Source of the DNA: Druceiella hillmani | Lineage: Eukaryota > Arthropoda > Insecta > Lepidoptera > Hepialidae | Assembly (NCBI GenBank): GCA_039881145.1 | Contig: JAYKKI010000075.1 | Span: forward strand, 98,501 to 162,500 | DNA: 64,000 bases | Direction: 5' to 3' | Shown here: in pieces, positions 12,850 to 21,965 of the stretch | How positions within the stretch are numbered: position 1 is the stretch's first letter | Layout: each line of letters starts with the position of its first letter | The notes under the pieces: model-generated | Seen by the model: the letters and a program-made list of their open reading frames with translations, nothing else | Told to the model about the DNA's origin: nothing | Database searches by the model: none | Made by a program: the position numbers and the translations under genes

Positions 12850-13135
12850 ACAATAATTGTTATTTTGGTCATACAGAAATATAAGCAGCACAAGCGAGAA
12901 CTGAATTCTCCGATTCGGAAGTCGACCTTACACTACAGAAGAACAAACTTCATCACAATTTGTTTTGCAATTCGGTTAAAAATAATTCAGCATTTTTATG
13001 AAATAATGATATTTTGTAAATTATTTCAGCGATGTATATATTGACACATGCATATTGATACATCAGTAATGCCGTGAATATTAATTATTTGTCTATTTAA
13101 TTATAATTGACGGGAGAAACCGTAGTGTGGTTGTG
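12850..13135 (+). repeat. Dispersed repeat family 3, copy 2
   Basis: The block TTTTGGTCATACAGAAATAT followed by AAGCAGCACAAGCGAGAACT and CTCCGATTCGGAAGTCGACC matches 3497-3570 in order and spacing. The downstream part, with GACACATGCATATTGATACA and GAAACCGTAGTGTGGTTGTG, matches 3715-3805. Both copies are in the same orientation about 9.4 kb apart. No coding capacity is seen. Confidence 0.5.
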
Positions 13136-14129
13136 AACAGAATTTTTGACGTTAATTTGCTTGCAGAAAATATTTCTTATTGTTCTTATTAACAGAAACC
13201 GTATTTTCTTTTATGCAGTGAAGTAATTAAAAAATGAATAGTATATTACGAAAATATAAAGTAAAGAATAAAGGCAATCAAATGAAAACGGAATAGCGAA
13301 TAATACGTGGAAAACCAAACATAGTTTCATTCTTAATTTGTCTAATGAAAACATTAGAATTCACTGTCGAGAAAAACTAAGTAAACGAAATGAAAACGCC
13401 AAACTAGTTTAAGTTTCAAAATAAATCTTATTTATTTATGTTCGACCTAATTTGTACTATTTATATGATTTTATTGAAATTTTTATTCAGTAGGAAATGG
13501 AACAGTCAGATCCAATTCTTATAAAATTTTCGTTACCGTAAGCACAAACTAGAAATAAAGAAATTAAAAATTATTTAAATCAAAATAGGATTAAAATATT
13601 TTCATTATTTATATTCTGGTGTAGTTTTCTTTAACTATTTACATTTTCTACATTTCAATCCAATGAACTAGTATCGCAAAGATATATTTCAATAATTTCT
13701 AGAAAACACAAAGATAGAAAATAACTTAAAAGTATATTCTTTAACAATAACTTACTTAAAAATATTAAAATGGGATAAATATAGAAACTTTATTTTTGCC
13801 ATAGTTTGTCTAATATAATTATCGCACTTTCACCTTATTGAAAAAAACATCAGTTAACTACATTCTGCTAATATGCTCAGTGACTCCAGATACTAGTATC
13901 TTAGTATTTTTTCCATTTATTATCTAAGTCTGAATAATTACGTACCACTTGAATGTTTTCAGAATTTCCAAATTAATAGCTTTTTACTAATTCATAATAT
14001 ATTTGTTTTTCCCAAAATATATTTCAAAATAATAATAGAAAATTTGATAAAATTTTGCATGTAAAAAAACCGTAAAAAAACATTCAAAAACAGGTAATGT
14101 ACCATACAATATTAACTGAACTTAATATA
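13136..14129. other. Non-coding stretch
   Basis: Nothing recognisable; AT-rich with short homopolymer runs. Confidence 0.6.
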
Positions 14130-14440
14130 CGTACTTCACCGCGTAGAGGTTTCGTAAGCTGCCGTAATAAATCGGGGATCACACTATACTAAAGCTTTCC
14201 ACGTCAATGTTGTCGGCTGCACGGAATATTGGAATTACATTCCCGTCTGGGAAAGCTCACTTCAATCGGTAAACGGAATAAAATATCGATGGAACGTGGA
14301 ATACGTGATGGTAGAGCTTTTAAATTGCTTGTTTGCTGAGGTGTTACCGGCACAGCTTTAGAGTAAGTAGGTTCAATAAATGTTGTTTAAACATATATAT
14401 TTCTAGAAAGTGCACATTATTCTCGTAATTTTTTTTGGCA
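14130..14440 (+). repeat. Dispersed repeat family 1, copy B (longest)
   Basis: This is the best reference copy of family 1. From 14130 it carries CACCGCGTAGAGG, TTTCGTAAGCTGCCGTAATA, then GTTGTCGGCTGCACGGAATA, GGGAAAGCTCACTTCAATCG, ATATCGATGGAACGTGGAAT and, further on, AGCTTTTAAATTGCTTGTTT and GGCACAGCTTTAGAGTAAGT. The reverse complement of 19062-19305 matches across nearly the whole of this. The part after 14345 also resembles 4025-4130. I see no box A/box B pair typical of tRNA-derived SINEs and no terminal inverted repeat, so the class stays open. Confidence 0.65.
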
Positions 14441-14539
14441 TAGCCTCTTTACATAATTGCCTTCCAAATAAAGAGCTCTTCAATGAACATTTTATGAAAA
14501 AATAATAAAACTATTTATTTTGAATAAAATTAATACGCA

Positions 14540-15170
14540 ATGTATTAATTTTTATCCTACTTCAAAAAAGGAGGAGGTTATATGTTCAGGGCATATTTTT
14601 TTACGAATGTTCAATGGTTTCTCTGAGATTTCTAGGCCTATTTGCGTGATTTTTTTTGTTTGAAAGAGGTAGTCCCATATGAGTATGGTCATGATCTGAT
14701 AATAAGGATCTGGGAATTAACAATGAAACTTTTTACCAAATGGTATGAATGGATTGTGATTCAGGATACTTGTTACTGGTAGTTGTTATTTCGCAAAATA
14801 ATTAAACTATTCACCAGGTCTGGGTTTGATGATGAGTTCTGGAGATGAACAGTGGAACTTTTTAACAGATGGTAGTAAAGCAAGCGTGATTTAAGACGTT
14901 TACTGCCGGTAGTTTTTACTTTGCACAATAACTACACCATCGACCAGGTCAGGGTCTGATGATGAATTCCAGAGAAGAACAATACAAATTTTTAACGGAT
15001 CTTAGTAAATCAATCGTGATTCAAGATATTTTCTAGTGGTTATAGCCACTTTTCCTGGATCTGATGTTGAACTTCAAATATAGAGAACGGAACTTCACAA
15101 AGGCTAACCTGTTGCTGCTACTGCTATCATTTCGCTTGTATGTTTTGTCGTTACGTTAATCGACTTTAGG
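14540..15170 (+). repeat. Repeat element with internal 130-bp tandem units
   Basis: The segment opens near 14560 with ACTTCAAAAAAGGAGGAGGT, a motif I recall as common in lepidopteran dispersed repeats. It continues into tandem units whose TCTGAT/TTTGAT anchor sits at 14695, 14825 and 14955 (exactly 130 bp apart) and again at 15060 (a unit shortened by 25 bp). Each unit also has an AACAATGAAACTTTTTACCA-like block, a TGGTA-containing block and CGTGATTCA. Between units lies CACCAGGTCTGGGT. No protein is encoded. The large element probably extends to about 15660, where 'GTCGGTACCA' and 'CTTCAAAAATAAGT' pieces occur. Confidence 0.6.
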
Positions 15171-15919
15171 CAAAGAGGTAATTATCCATATACGGACTTT
15201 TGCTCGCAATTTTTAATAAACATGCAATATTCAAAGAAAGAAAATAATTTAATGTTAGTTATAGTCTGCAAATTAATATTATTAATCACTAACAATTCTA
15301 AAAGAAAATATTTTTTCAAAACCGGCTTCAAAAAAATAAGTCCTAAAAATTTCAAAAAATAATTAACTCAAAATATGTACCTGTTTATTCATAATAAATA
15401 TCTCAATTACATATTTTAAAGTCGGTACCAACACCGGCGACCAGCTTAAACATAAATTTAATTTTACATTACAAATACACCCGCTATGAGATTAATTCGT
15501 ACAGGGAGTAATTTGAAATGAAGGTTTTAAATTTTAATTATATATTAAATAAAATTATAAATTTGTTGACAATATTAGCATCGACTTCAAAAATAAGTGA
15601 CTTAGTTATTTGTTTTGAATAAATAGTACCTATTTTGAGTTAATTATCGCGTACCAGAAATAATGGAATGGAACCCTTATGCTATAGCACGATTGTCATC
15701 CGTCTGTTTACCAACGCTTTTTATGTTCTAAATTATAAAGGCTTTATGCATACAATTTGCCCAGGTTATTTAAAATGATAATTTGTAGCAAAAGACAAAT
15801 GAAATTTCATAAAATACAATTTTCTCGAAATCTTTAGTACACGCAAAAACTATGTAGAAATACTTCTAGCATATATATTAAGTTGACAATTGATAAATCC
15901 GACAATTTTTCCCTTCCAT
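15171..15919. other. Repeat-derived non-coding stretch
   Basis: Short pieces such as AAAACCGGCTTCAAAAAAAT (15317 onward), AAAGTCGGTACCAACACCGG (15418 onward) and GACTTCAAAAATAAGTGACT resemble lepidopteran dispersed repeats from memory. At 15660-15720 there is GGAACCCTTATGC...GTCATCCGTCTGTTTACC, the 5' module of repeat family 2. No gene is seen. Confidence 0.4.
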
Positions 15920-15996
15920 TTCTGGAGTGTTATACAAACTTCTTGAATATCTCGGGACAGTATATAAATAACGAGGCGCTCGATTTTCTAGTCAGT
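15920..15996 (+). promoter_or_regulatory. Heat-shock-like promoter: phased HSE units, TATA box, initiator
   Basis: Units of the heat-shock element fall in a strict 5-base phase: TTC at 15920, GAG at 15925, TTA at 15930, CAA at 15935, TTC at 15940, GAA at 15945, then weaker TCT and GGA at 15950 and 15955. The core is a perfect TTCTTGAA. TATATAAATA follows at 15961-15970 and an AGTCAGTAAC initiator puts +1 at the A at 15994, 33 bases downstream of the first T of the TATA, the spacing expected for arthropod core promoters. The downstream A-rich leader with AACAAGCTGAG is typical of heat-shock 5' UTRs in style. No heat-shock coding sequence follows; a mariner element begins about 145 bases downstream. 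Confidence 0.45.
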
Positions 15997-16179
15997 AACA
16001 AGCTGAGTTTTGATGAGCAAAGAAAAGTAAAAATTTCATAAAGATAACTTAGTGTGCTTTATAATACTCTTGCTTCGTGAATTCCGTTTATGTACCATTC
16101 ATTCCGAAAATCAGAAGGAAATTTTGGTTCCATATTATTAGTTTGGCCAATAAGATTTTAGCCACAACTTCGGTGCTTT

Positions 16180-16248
16180 TTTCGAAAGATTCTCGAAACT
16201 TTTCGAAGGTTTTACTGTAGAGTATAAATAGATCGAAGTACAGTCAGT
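16180..16248 (+). promoter_or_regulatory. Heat-shock-like promoter inside the mariner element
   Basis: Five-base-phased units are TTT (16180), AAA (16185), TTC (16190), GAA (16195), TTT (16200) and GAA (16205); the central TTCTCGAA is perfect. TATAAATAG lies at 16223-16231 and a CAGTCAGTG initiator has its A at 16246. The TATA-to-initiator distance, 23 bases, is shorter than the usual 30 or so, so the true start may lie slightly downstream. It sits between the left inverted repeat and the transposase start, where the transposase promoter should be. Whether this belongs to the mariner subfamily or was acquired from a heat-shock gene cannot be told from one copy. Confidence 0.45.
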
Positions 16249-16315
16249 GAACAACAGTTAGCGCCAAAGCTTTAAATGAATTACATTAAAGATAACGGAT
16301 TTAAATCGATATTAA

Positions 16316-17317
16316 ATGCGGATTCTATCATTTTACGAATTTCGTCTAGGTCACGATGCAAATACTGCCACAAATAATATATGTTATGCAATGGACATGT
16401 CTACGGTATTTCATGTGACGGCAAAGATTTGGCTCAGAAATTTCAGGAATGAGGACTACGATCTTGAGGACGAACCCCGTACCAGGGGTCCTGTGGAATT
16501 GGTCTTTCAATGATTACGATGCCTAATTAAGGAGGATCCTCGACTGACGGCTCGATAATTGGCAGATGAGCTTCACTGCAGTCATGACACCATCGAAATA
16601 CATCTCCATGAATTGGGACAAGTTTCAAAATACATTGTTCGAATATCTTACGAGTTGACATCATATCACCTTCGTCCCTCAGTAGAAGTTAAGTTTCAAT
16701 GTCAATAACTGTTGGCAAGTAGTAACTTCGACTGGCTGAATTAGTTAGTAACTGGCGATGAGAAGTGGGTTACGTACGCTAACCATACACGCAAACGTCA
16801 ATGGCTGGGTGTCAAAGAAAAAGAAGTTTCAGTATCCAAACCTGAAATAAGTGCCAAAAAGGTGATTCTCAAAAAGATGATTCTCAATGCTGCTGGTCAA
16901 ATAGCAAGGGCATTATTCAATGGGAGTTGCTTCCAGAGAGATCTACAATTAACGCAGATATTTAATCCGAACATTTGGACCGATTAGCTAACAAATTGAA
17001 TAGTCAAAAGGATCAAGTTTATTGTCTACATTATAACTCTAGAACACACGTTGCAAAACGTACTTGTGATAAAGTAGAGGAGCTCGGCCGGATTCTACTC
17101 ACTCATCCGCTATATTCGACGGACATTGCGACCTTCGATTACCATTTATTCAGAGCTCTAAGTAACAATTTACGTGAAAAAAAATCGACGTTAAAGAAAG
17201 TCTCCAAAAGGACTCCGCACAGTTTTCTGAATCAAAGTCACCGGAATTTTAGAAAAAGGCATATTGCTACATAGATGGCGTCAAATAGTAGATAATAAAG
17301 GTGCATACTTCAATTAA
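16316..17317 (+). pseudogene. mariner transposase, broken
   Basis: The enzyme of this family binds the terminal repeats and cuts and pastes the element through a DDE/D domain of D,D34D type. The N-terminus (16316 onward) has YEFRLGHDA, WLRNFR and DLEDEPRTRGPV, the helix-turn-helix region and linker of mariner transposases. Then TGDEKWVTYA gives the first catalytic Asp (codon 16757). The second catalytic position reads HYNSRTHVA, so Asp is replaced by Tyr (TAT, 17032-17034). The third is FDYHLF with Asp intact (17137-17139), exactly 34 residues after the second. The C-terminus HRWRQIVDNKGAYFN ends at 17317 in another frame. In-frame stops occur at 16511 and several later sites, and there are frameshifts, so nothing functional is made. 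Confidence 0.85.
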
Positions 17318-17394
17318 ATTTAGTGTAACATATAATTTTTTTAATAAAAATTATTAACGGTAACTCTGAGTTAAAAAATTATTAGCCAACCCAA

Positions 17395-17889
17395 TTTATT
17401 TAAAAAAATTAAGAAACTTTACTGAATTAGGTTCCGGGGTTCCTTTTTCTTTTCCTAATTGATTTGTTCCCCCAACTTTGAGGATTCTAACATACAAAGT
17501 AATTTGCTTGGCGCCATTTCTCACGACCGGATCCTATATTAATCTTAGGGTCTCCTGGCTGGTTATTTGTAGGTTGTTTTTAATCTAGTTAGCCATATGA
17601 GCCAGTCTTCGCCGGGATATTGTTTCCTCTACCGTTTCCATCAGGATGCATCACTTCAAGTTTTTTGGGTTTTTTCTTATAATATTGTCAAAGTATGTGA
17701 GTAACTATAAAACACAGCTTATCGTGACAGGTTATTATGCCAACTTCTTTGATGACATAGTCGTTGATCCGATGAGTAGTCAAAGACATCAACAGCATCA
17801 TCAACACCACATCTCGAAAGGAGATATGCATTTTTGAAAGAGTGAAAGTGAAAGTTAAAATCCACACCGTCATCACCGTGGTGTTTTGA
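17395..17889. other. Non-coding stretch
   Basis: Between the mariner and the SINE no gene was recognised. Overlapping open frames on both strands near 17646-17876 are about 60 codons and without motifs. Confidence 0.55.
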
Positions 17890-18127
17890 GCTGATCACAA
17901 GGGGTACGGTTTTTGACAGCTCGGCGTATCACGAGGCCCAAGTTCGATTCCCGACTCCTTTTCAAGCGGGGCTGGATCGAAGCTCTGGTTGACTGTAAGA
18001 GATTTATTTCGTGGCAATAAATCCATCATAAGTACTAATTGTATAAATTGCATAATTAAATAATTAAACTTGATTAAGTACCCCATCATATTCCATAGAA
18101 CATGAAACAAAAATGCCATAAAAAATT
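17890..18127 (+). repeat. Probable tRNA-derived SINE
   Basis: AGTTCGATTCC at 17941-17951 matches the RNA polymerase III box B (GGTTCGANTCC) at 10 of 11 positions, preceded by CACGAGGCCCA, the usual tRNA T-arm context. A plausible but degenerate A box lies in AGCTCGGCGTATC about 20-25 bases earlier. About 170 bases of non-tRNA body follow, including GTGGCAATAAATCCATCATA and CATGAAACAAAAATGCCATA, ending in an A-run near 18119-18125. A real tRNA is excluded because no acceptor and anticodon arms can be folded around box B. Diagnosis rests on box B and the A-rich end only. Confidence 0.5.
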
Positions 18128-19061
18128 AGTACGATTACTCAATTTTATATTTAACAGCAACGAGTTTGATTTTTACAATTCATGGTGTTTTTGATGTTTT
18201 AAACTTCAGAAATTCATGCCGAATAATATATTTAAATGGTGAAAATTTCAATATAATGAAATATGATATTTCTGTTAAGGGCTTTGTTAGAAATATTAAA
18301 TACCCTTCATTACTAAACTTTTACGTCTAAATATGTATCGGACACACGTAGTACGAGTTCTATTCCTGTTTAAGAGGTATTCCATCTTCAGTCTTTTTTT
18401 GGTTAATAAACACAAGGTCCTGCCACAAAAACTTATAGCAAGAAAACTTGGCTGAATTTTCTACTGGACGAAGTATAATATGATTTCTGGACATGCTTGA
18501 TGTAGATAATAAGTGTAATGCTCCCAAATTTTCTCTCCCCCGATCATTATACTTACTCTCCTTATCTCGAACGATACTATTTCTATGAAAGGTCATTCAC
18601 AATTTATTCCACCAAATTGTGGAAGAAGTTACATACGAAATGTTCCCTCCATATACACGTTTATCATCCCAAAAAGTCGTGCCCCTCGTAGTTTCCTTTA
18701 ATACCTGACTTACTTTCTTCCCCTATCCCACTCACTTCTTCCATCCCACATAATTTGTAGTATATTAAAGTGTGCATGTATGTGAATATGTCTATATTAT
18801 ATATGTGATATGTCCTTTATTATATATATGATATGTCTGATATGTATGATATGTTGAATGTAAATGCATGAGTTATTCATTTAATTAGGTAAACAGTCTA
18901 CTTCAGTTAACCACAATATCAATCTACTAGTAATCTTGTTAGCTACAAGATATTGTTTTCGTAGCAAAGTGTCTACTATGTATATCAACTGTATACATTA
19001 AGATCTGCAAATAAGTAAATGAATAACACACAAATAAATAATAAAGTTATAATAAAACTAT
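18128..19061. other. Non-coding stretch
   Basis: No gene recognised. At 18776-18858 there is a loose run of GATATGT-type words (ATATGTGATATGTCC, ATATGATATGTCTGATATGT), a degenerate simple repeat. A 78-codon frame on the minus strand at 18360-18596 has no motif I know. Confidence 0.55.
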
Positions 19062-19305
19062 CTACACTATGGCTGTGTCAATGACACCCCCATCAAACGA
19101 ACAATTTAAAAGCGCTTTCATCTCGTATTCCACGTTCTATCGATATTTTATCCGGTTTACCGATTAAGGTGAGCTTTCCTGAACAGAAACGTTATTCCAA
19201 TATTCTACTCAGCTGATAAAAGTCACGTACAGAGTCACGTAGGTTTTATTTTAGCGCTGTGCTAGATTTATTATGAGAGCTTACGAAAGTTCTACGCGGT
19301 AACAT
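19062..19305 (-). repeat. Dispersed repeat family 1, copy C
   Basis: The reverse complement runs parallel to copy B from CCGCGTAGAACTTTCGTAAG through AGAATATTGGAATAACGTTT, GGAAAGCTCACCTTAATCGG, ATATCGATAGAACGTGGAAT and GCGCTTTTAAATTGTTCGTT to GACACAGCCATAGTGTAGAT. That gives about 240 bases of shared sequence in one order. Boundaries are set by where similarity to copy B fades. Confidence 0.65.
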
Positions 19306-20100
19306 AAGTACAGTATAAGTGCATTAAAAACGTCACTTGTTGAAATTTTGTTTTAAGTTATTTTACATCTCAATTTTTTGTGGGATATCTGTGTGGCTAG
19401 TAGAATTAAATTTTTTTTAATAAACCAAACATTTTATTAACCCGTACAAAGGCATCAATTTTAAAATTTAATTAAAAATAAAAACAAATCATTTTGTACA
19501 TTATTACTTAAGTTAAACGATAAATTGGAAAAATATTGAAAACTAATCTCGGAAATAATTGAGCATTTTAACAAAATTACAAGTATAATAAACATAACAA
19601 ATCATTAGGATGATCATTAGGTGGAATTTGAAAAATTTAAATAATTAACGAAACTACCTATATACCGACACATTTATACGAAGTAATGTTACAATTATTT
19701 AGGTGTATTTGAAATTAAATGATTTTTTATTTAACATTGAGCTCGCAGTAACTTAAATAAGGTGAAAATTATTGTCGTAAAGCATTAGGAATGAAATTTA
19801 AAACAAATCTATGCAAATAGTGCATATTTTACTGAACAATACAGTTGTTTTATTCTATTAGAGAAACTTTCTTTTTTGTATCATTTTCTTTTTATTATAA
19901 TAAAATTAAGTAAGAGTTTCTTATAAACATGGTTTTATCCAGTCACAAACTTCAACAACTTTTTTATTGTATACGGTATACTCTTATTTATCCTTAAAAT
20001 TTATATTGCTTAATACTCCCATATAAATTTAGAATGTGTTCACGAATAATTAAACATTTTATTGGTATACAAAAGATTTCATAATCTATATCTTACGTAA
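19306..20100. other. Non-coding stretch beside the copia remnant
   Basis: The 3' LTR of the minus-strand copia remnant should lie here. A candidate polypurine tract and LTR start is TATGGGAGTATTAAG on the minus strand near 20028-20014. No second LTR copy was found above 21.17 kb, so the LTR cannot be confirmed. No gene is seen. Confidence 0.4.
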
Positions 20101-20245
20101 TTAAAATTCATTAAGCGATAAAACTTTGGTGAGAAAATCAGCCAATTGACATGAGTTTCCAATATATTCAATATAGATCACTTTCTGTTCAATCTTTTCC
20201 CTAATAAAATTATAACGTATATCAATATGAAAACTTTCCATATTT
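20101..20245 (-). pseudogene. copia RNase H C-terminal end
   Basis: The minus-strand frame gives HIDIRYNFIREKIEQKVIYI followed by EYIGNSCQLADFLTKVLS and a TAA at 20103-20101. It matches the highly conserved end of copia polyproteins, pattern KHIDIRYHFIRE...IEYI...QLADILTK. RNase H removes RNA from the RNA:DNA hybrid during reverse transcription. This piece alone lacks the catalytic residues. It is joined without a gap, but in another frame, to the integrase fragment, placing the deletion junction near 20235-20260. Confidence 0.8.
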
Positions 20246-20744
20246 ATTTTTATCTTTGTGCTTCATGAAATAAACATGGCAATAACTCGTAGCATATTTG
20301 TTAAATAAAACATAGTAACTCTTTAGTGATACTGATGATTCTTCCATGGAACCACAAATATCACTATAGACTGTATTACTTGCTTGAGTTGTGCCCCTCG
20401 TTAATTTCTTAAATGGTAATCTAACCTGTTTGCCATACTGACATGCTTCGCGTATGAAATTATCATTACCAATCAATTTAATAGGAATTACTACCGTTTT
20501 TTCACACGTTTTAGAGTTCTTAAACATTTAAGTTCCCCCAAGGCTCATGCCATACTTTGATATCTGTCTGCACAATATTACAGCTTTCTTGTGTAATTGT
20601 TTTTATTTCCAACTCATAAAGATTATTTCCTTTCATATATGAACATATGACCACTGTATTACCTTTCCTTATTTGAGCAATTTCACTATTTCTCTTCTGG
20701 TTTCTGTTTTTTAGAGAATAAATTTCTATGTAATTCAGGCACAC
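20222..20744 (-). pseudogene. copia GAG-pre-integrase and integrase N-terminal fragment
   Basis: From 20744 downward the minus strand encodes KGNNLYELEIKTI, NIVQTDIKVWHEPWGNLNV (family: WHERLGHLN) and, after a frame change near 20525, ACQYGKQVRLPFKK, VYSDICGSMEESS and SYCHVYFMKHKDK. The first integrase Asp is kept in YSDICG. The zinc-binding residues are damaged: the GH of LGHLN is GN here and the first Cys of the CxxC pair is Arg (REACQYGKQ). A frameshift separates the two parts and the fragment ends at the deletion junction with RNase H. Integrase would insert the cDNA into the genome; this piece is dead. Confidence 0.8.
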
Positions 20745-20867
20745 GTAATGTCAAGTGTCAAAGTGAAATGTCACTTATCTGTTTCAAAAAACTAGGAAAC
20801 ACGCGTACATAGTAATTAAAATACAAATTATTTTATTTTACATTGTGTTTGTATTCACCTAAATTTT

Positions 20868-21165
20868 ATGTTCAAAGTGTCTCTCCCGTACTTAACGCAA
20901 CAGACGACTTTCTCAACCAACGACAATTGTTTTGACTTGAGTAATCTACAACAGTGTCTAGTATTTGAATGTAGCTCCCTTCCTTTCTTATATGAATTAG
21001 CACACTTTCTTCCATACTTATACCACCTAATATCACTGAAATTATGGGTATATTCTCTTTTGTAATTGCATAATAATAACTTGGTTGAGGTGCATTCTGA
21101 GGGTATACTAATACCATGTCCAACACATTCACCAGCAATAAGAAACGACATATTCCTAATTCCAC
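20868..21165 (-). other. Unassigned frames upstream of the copia integrase fragment
   Basis: Two overlapping minus-strand frames of about 97 residues lie where copia gag or protease would be expected. One contains CVGHG...PSEC, loosely like a zinc knuckle; the other ends in RWLRKSSVALSTGE, loosely like the RNase H block 'W.SKKQSSVALSTTEAE'. Neither is convincing, and an RNase H block here would be in the wrong place. It may be degenerate gag or unrelated DNA. Confidence 0.25.
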
Positions 21166-21439
21166 TTACTCCATATCACAAATAACAAATTATTTAACAA
21201 AAACCAGAGACGCGAATTCGTTTAATGCGAATATCAAAGCCTAACTTTCAAAAACATTCAAACGTTTTCTGTCGAAGAAATATCTGAGGGTTGCCATATT
21301 AAATAATAAATAATTCACAAAGATTGAATTTGAAATAAGCAATTAAAATAATATAATATGATCAATGAGAAGCGAATAATATTTATCTAAACGCTACCCA
21401 TGATTACAGATTTAAGTGGCGAACTTTCCGTACTTTACA

Positions 21440-21442
<3 letters not shown>

Positions 21443-21518
<76 letters not shown>
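21443..21518. repeat. Compound microsatellite (TA)27(TG)11
   Basis: An uninterrupted TA tract at 21443-21496 passes directly into a TG tract at 21497-21518. Confidence 0.95.
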
Positions 21519-21965
21519 ATTCTAATGAAACAAAATATTATATTGATATTTTGAAAATAGATCTTAATATGTTCAATTAATACCAGTAAACAAGGTTTTA
21601 TACCTAATCTAATTATTTAGTTATTAAGCAATATTGAAAAATTTCTATCAAAAATATTTAGGACTGATCTTCCATAATTCATAGTTATGCATTATTATTA
21701 ACGGCTATTCGACAGTATTTTCTTCCTCTGGTAAAACTCTTTATACAAATTTTAACAATTTATGACTTCAAACAGTGATTTACATAAAAGAAAATATTCC
21801 TAATCCCTTAAAATATGACTGGATGCTATGGAAAATAATTTACCGCACATATCATAAAAGTATGAAATCGAAGAAGCTACTGCCGGTACTTAGTGCGGTC
21901 TCAATATTTGCGTCCCAAAGTGATCTAAAATTGCATTACCTAATTTTTTCTCGTAGATGAAATAA
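21519..21965. other. Non-coding stretch beside the inverted repeat
   Basis: Nothing recognisable. CATTACC occurs just outside (21934) and at the start of (21966) the large inverted repeat; this may be chance or relate to its insertion. Confidence 0.5.

Larger units (their letters stand above)
16138..17394 (+). mobile_element. mariner-family DNA transposon, inactive copy
   Basis: The left terminal inverted repeat starts TTAGTTTGGCCAATAAGATT at 16138. The right one, read on the minus strand from 17394, is TTGGGTTGGCTAATAATTTT. They match over about 20 bases, and TA dinucleotides lie at or near both edges as expected for mariner insertion. The length of about 1.26 kb fits a full-length mariner. 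Inside is a degraded transposase on the plus strand. The element carries a heat-shock-like promoter cluster between the left repeat and the transposase. The copy cannot be autonomous because the transposase has stops, frameshifts and a lost catalytic residue. Confidence 0.85.
20101..21165 (-). mobile_element. Ty1/copia retrotransposon remnant, internally deleted
   Basis: Reading down the minus strand there is a region joining protease to integrase, a GAG-pre-integrase zinc-finger region, the start of the integrase core, and then directly the last part of RNase H with its stop at 20101. The rest of the integrase core, all of reverse transcriptase and most of RNase H are missing, so a full pol of over a thousand residues has been cut to a few hundred. 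No flanking LTR pair was found. The order of domains (integrase before RNase H) identifies copia rather than gypsy. Confidence 0.75.

Noticed and set aside
17890..18010. tRNA gene
   Set aside because: A box B-like sequence is present but no acceptor, D or anticodon arms can be formed around it; a SINE fits better.
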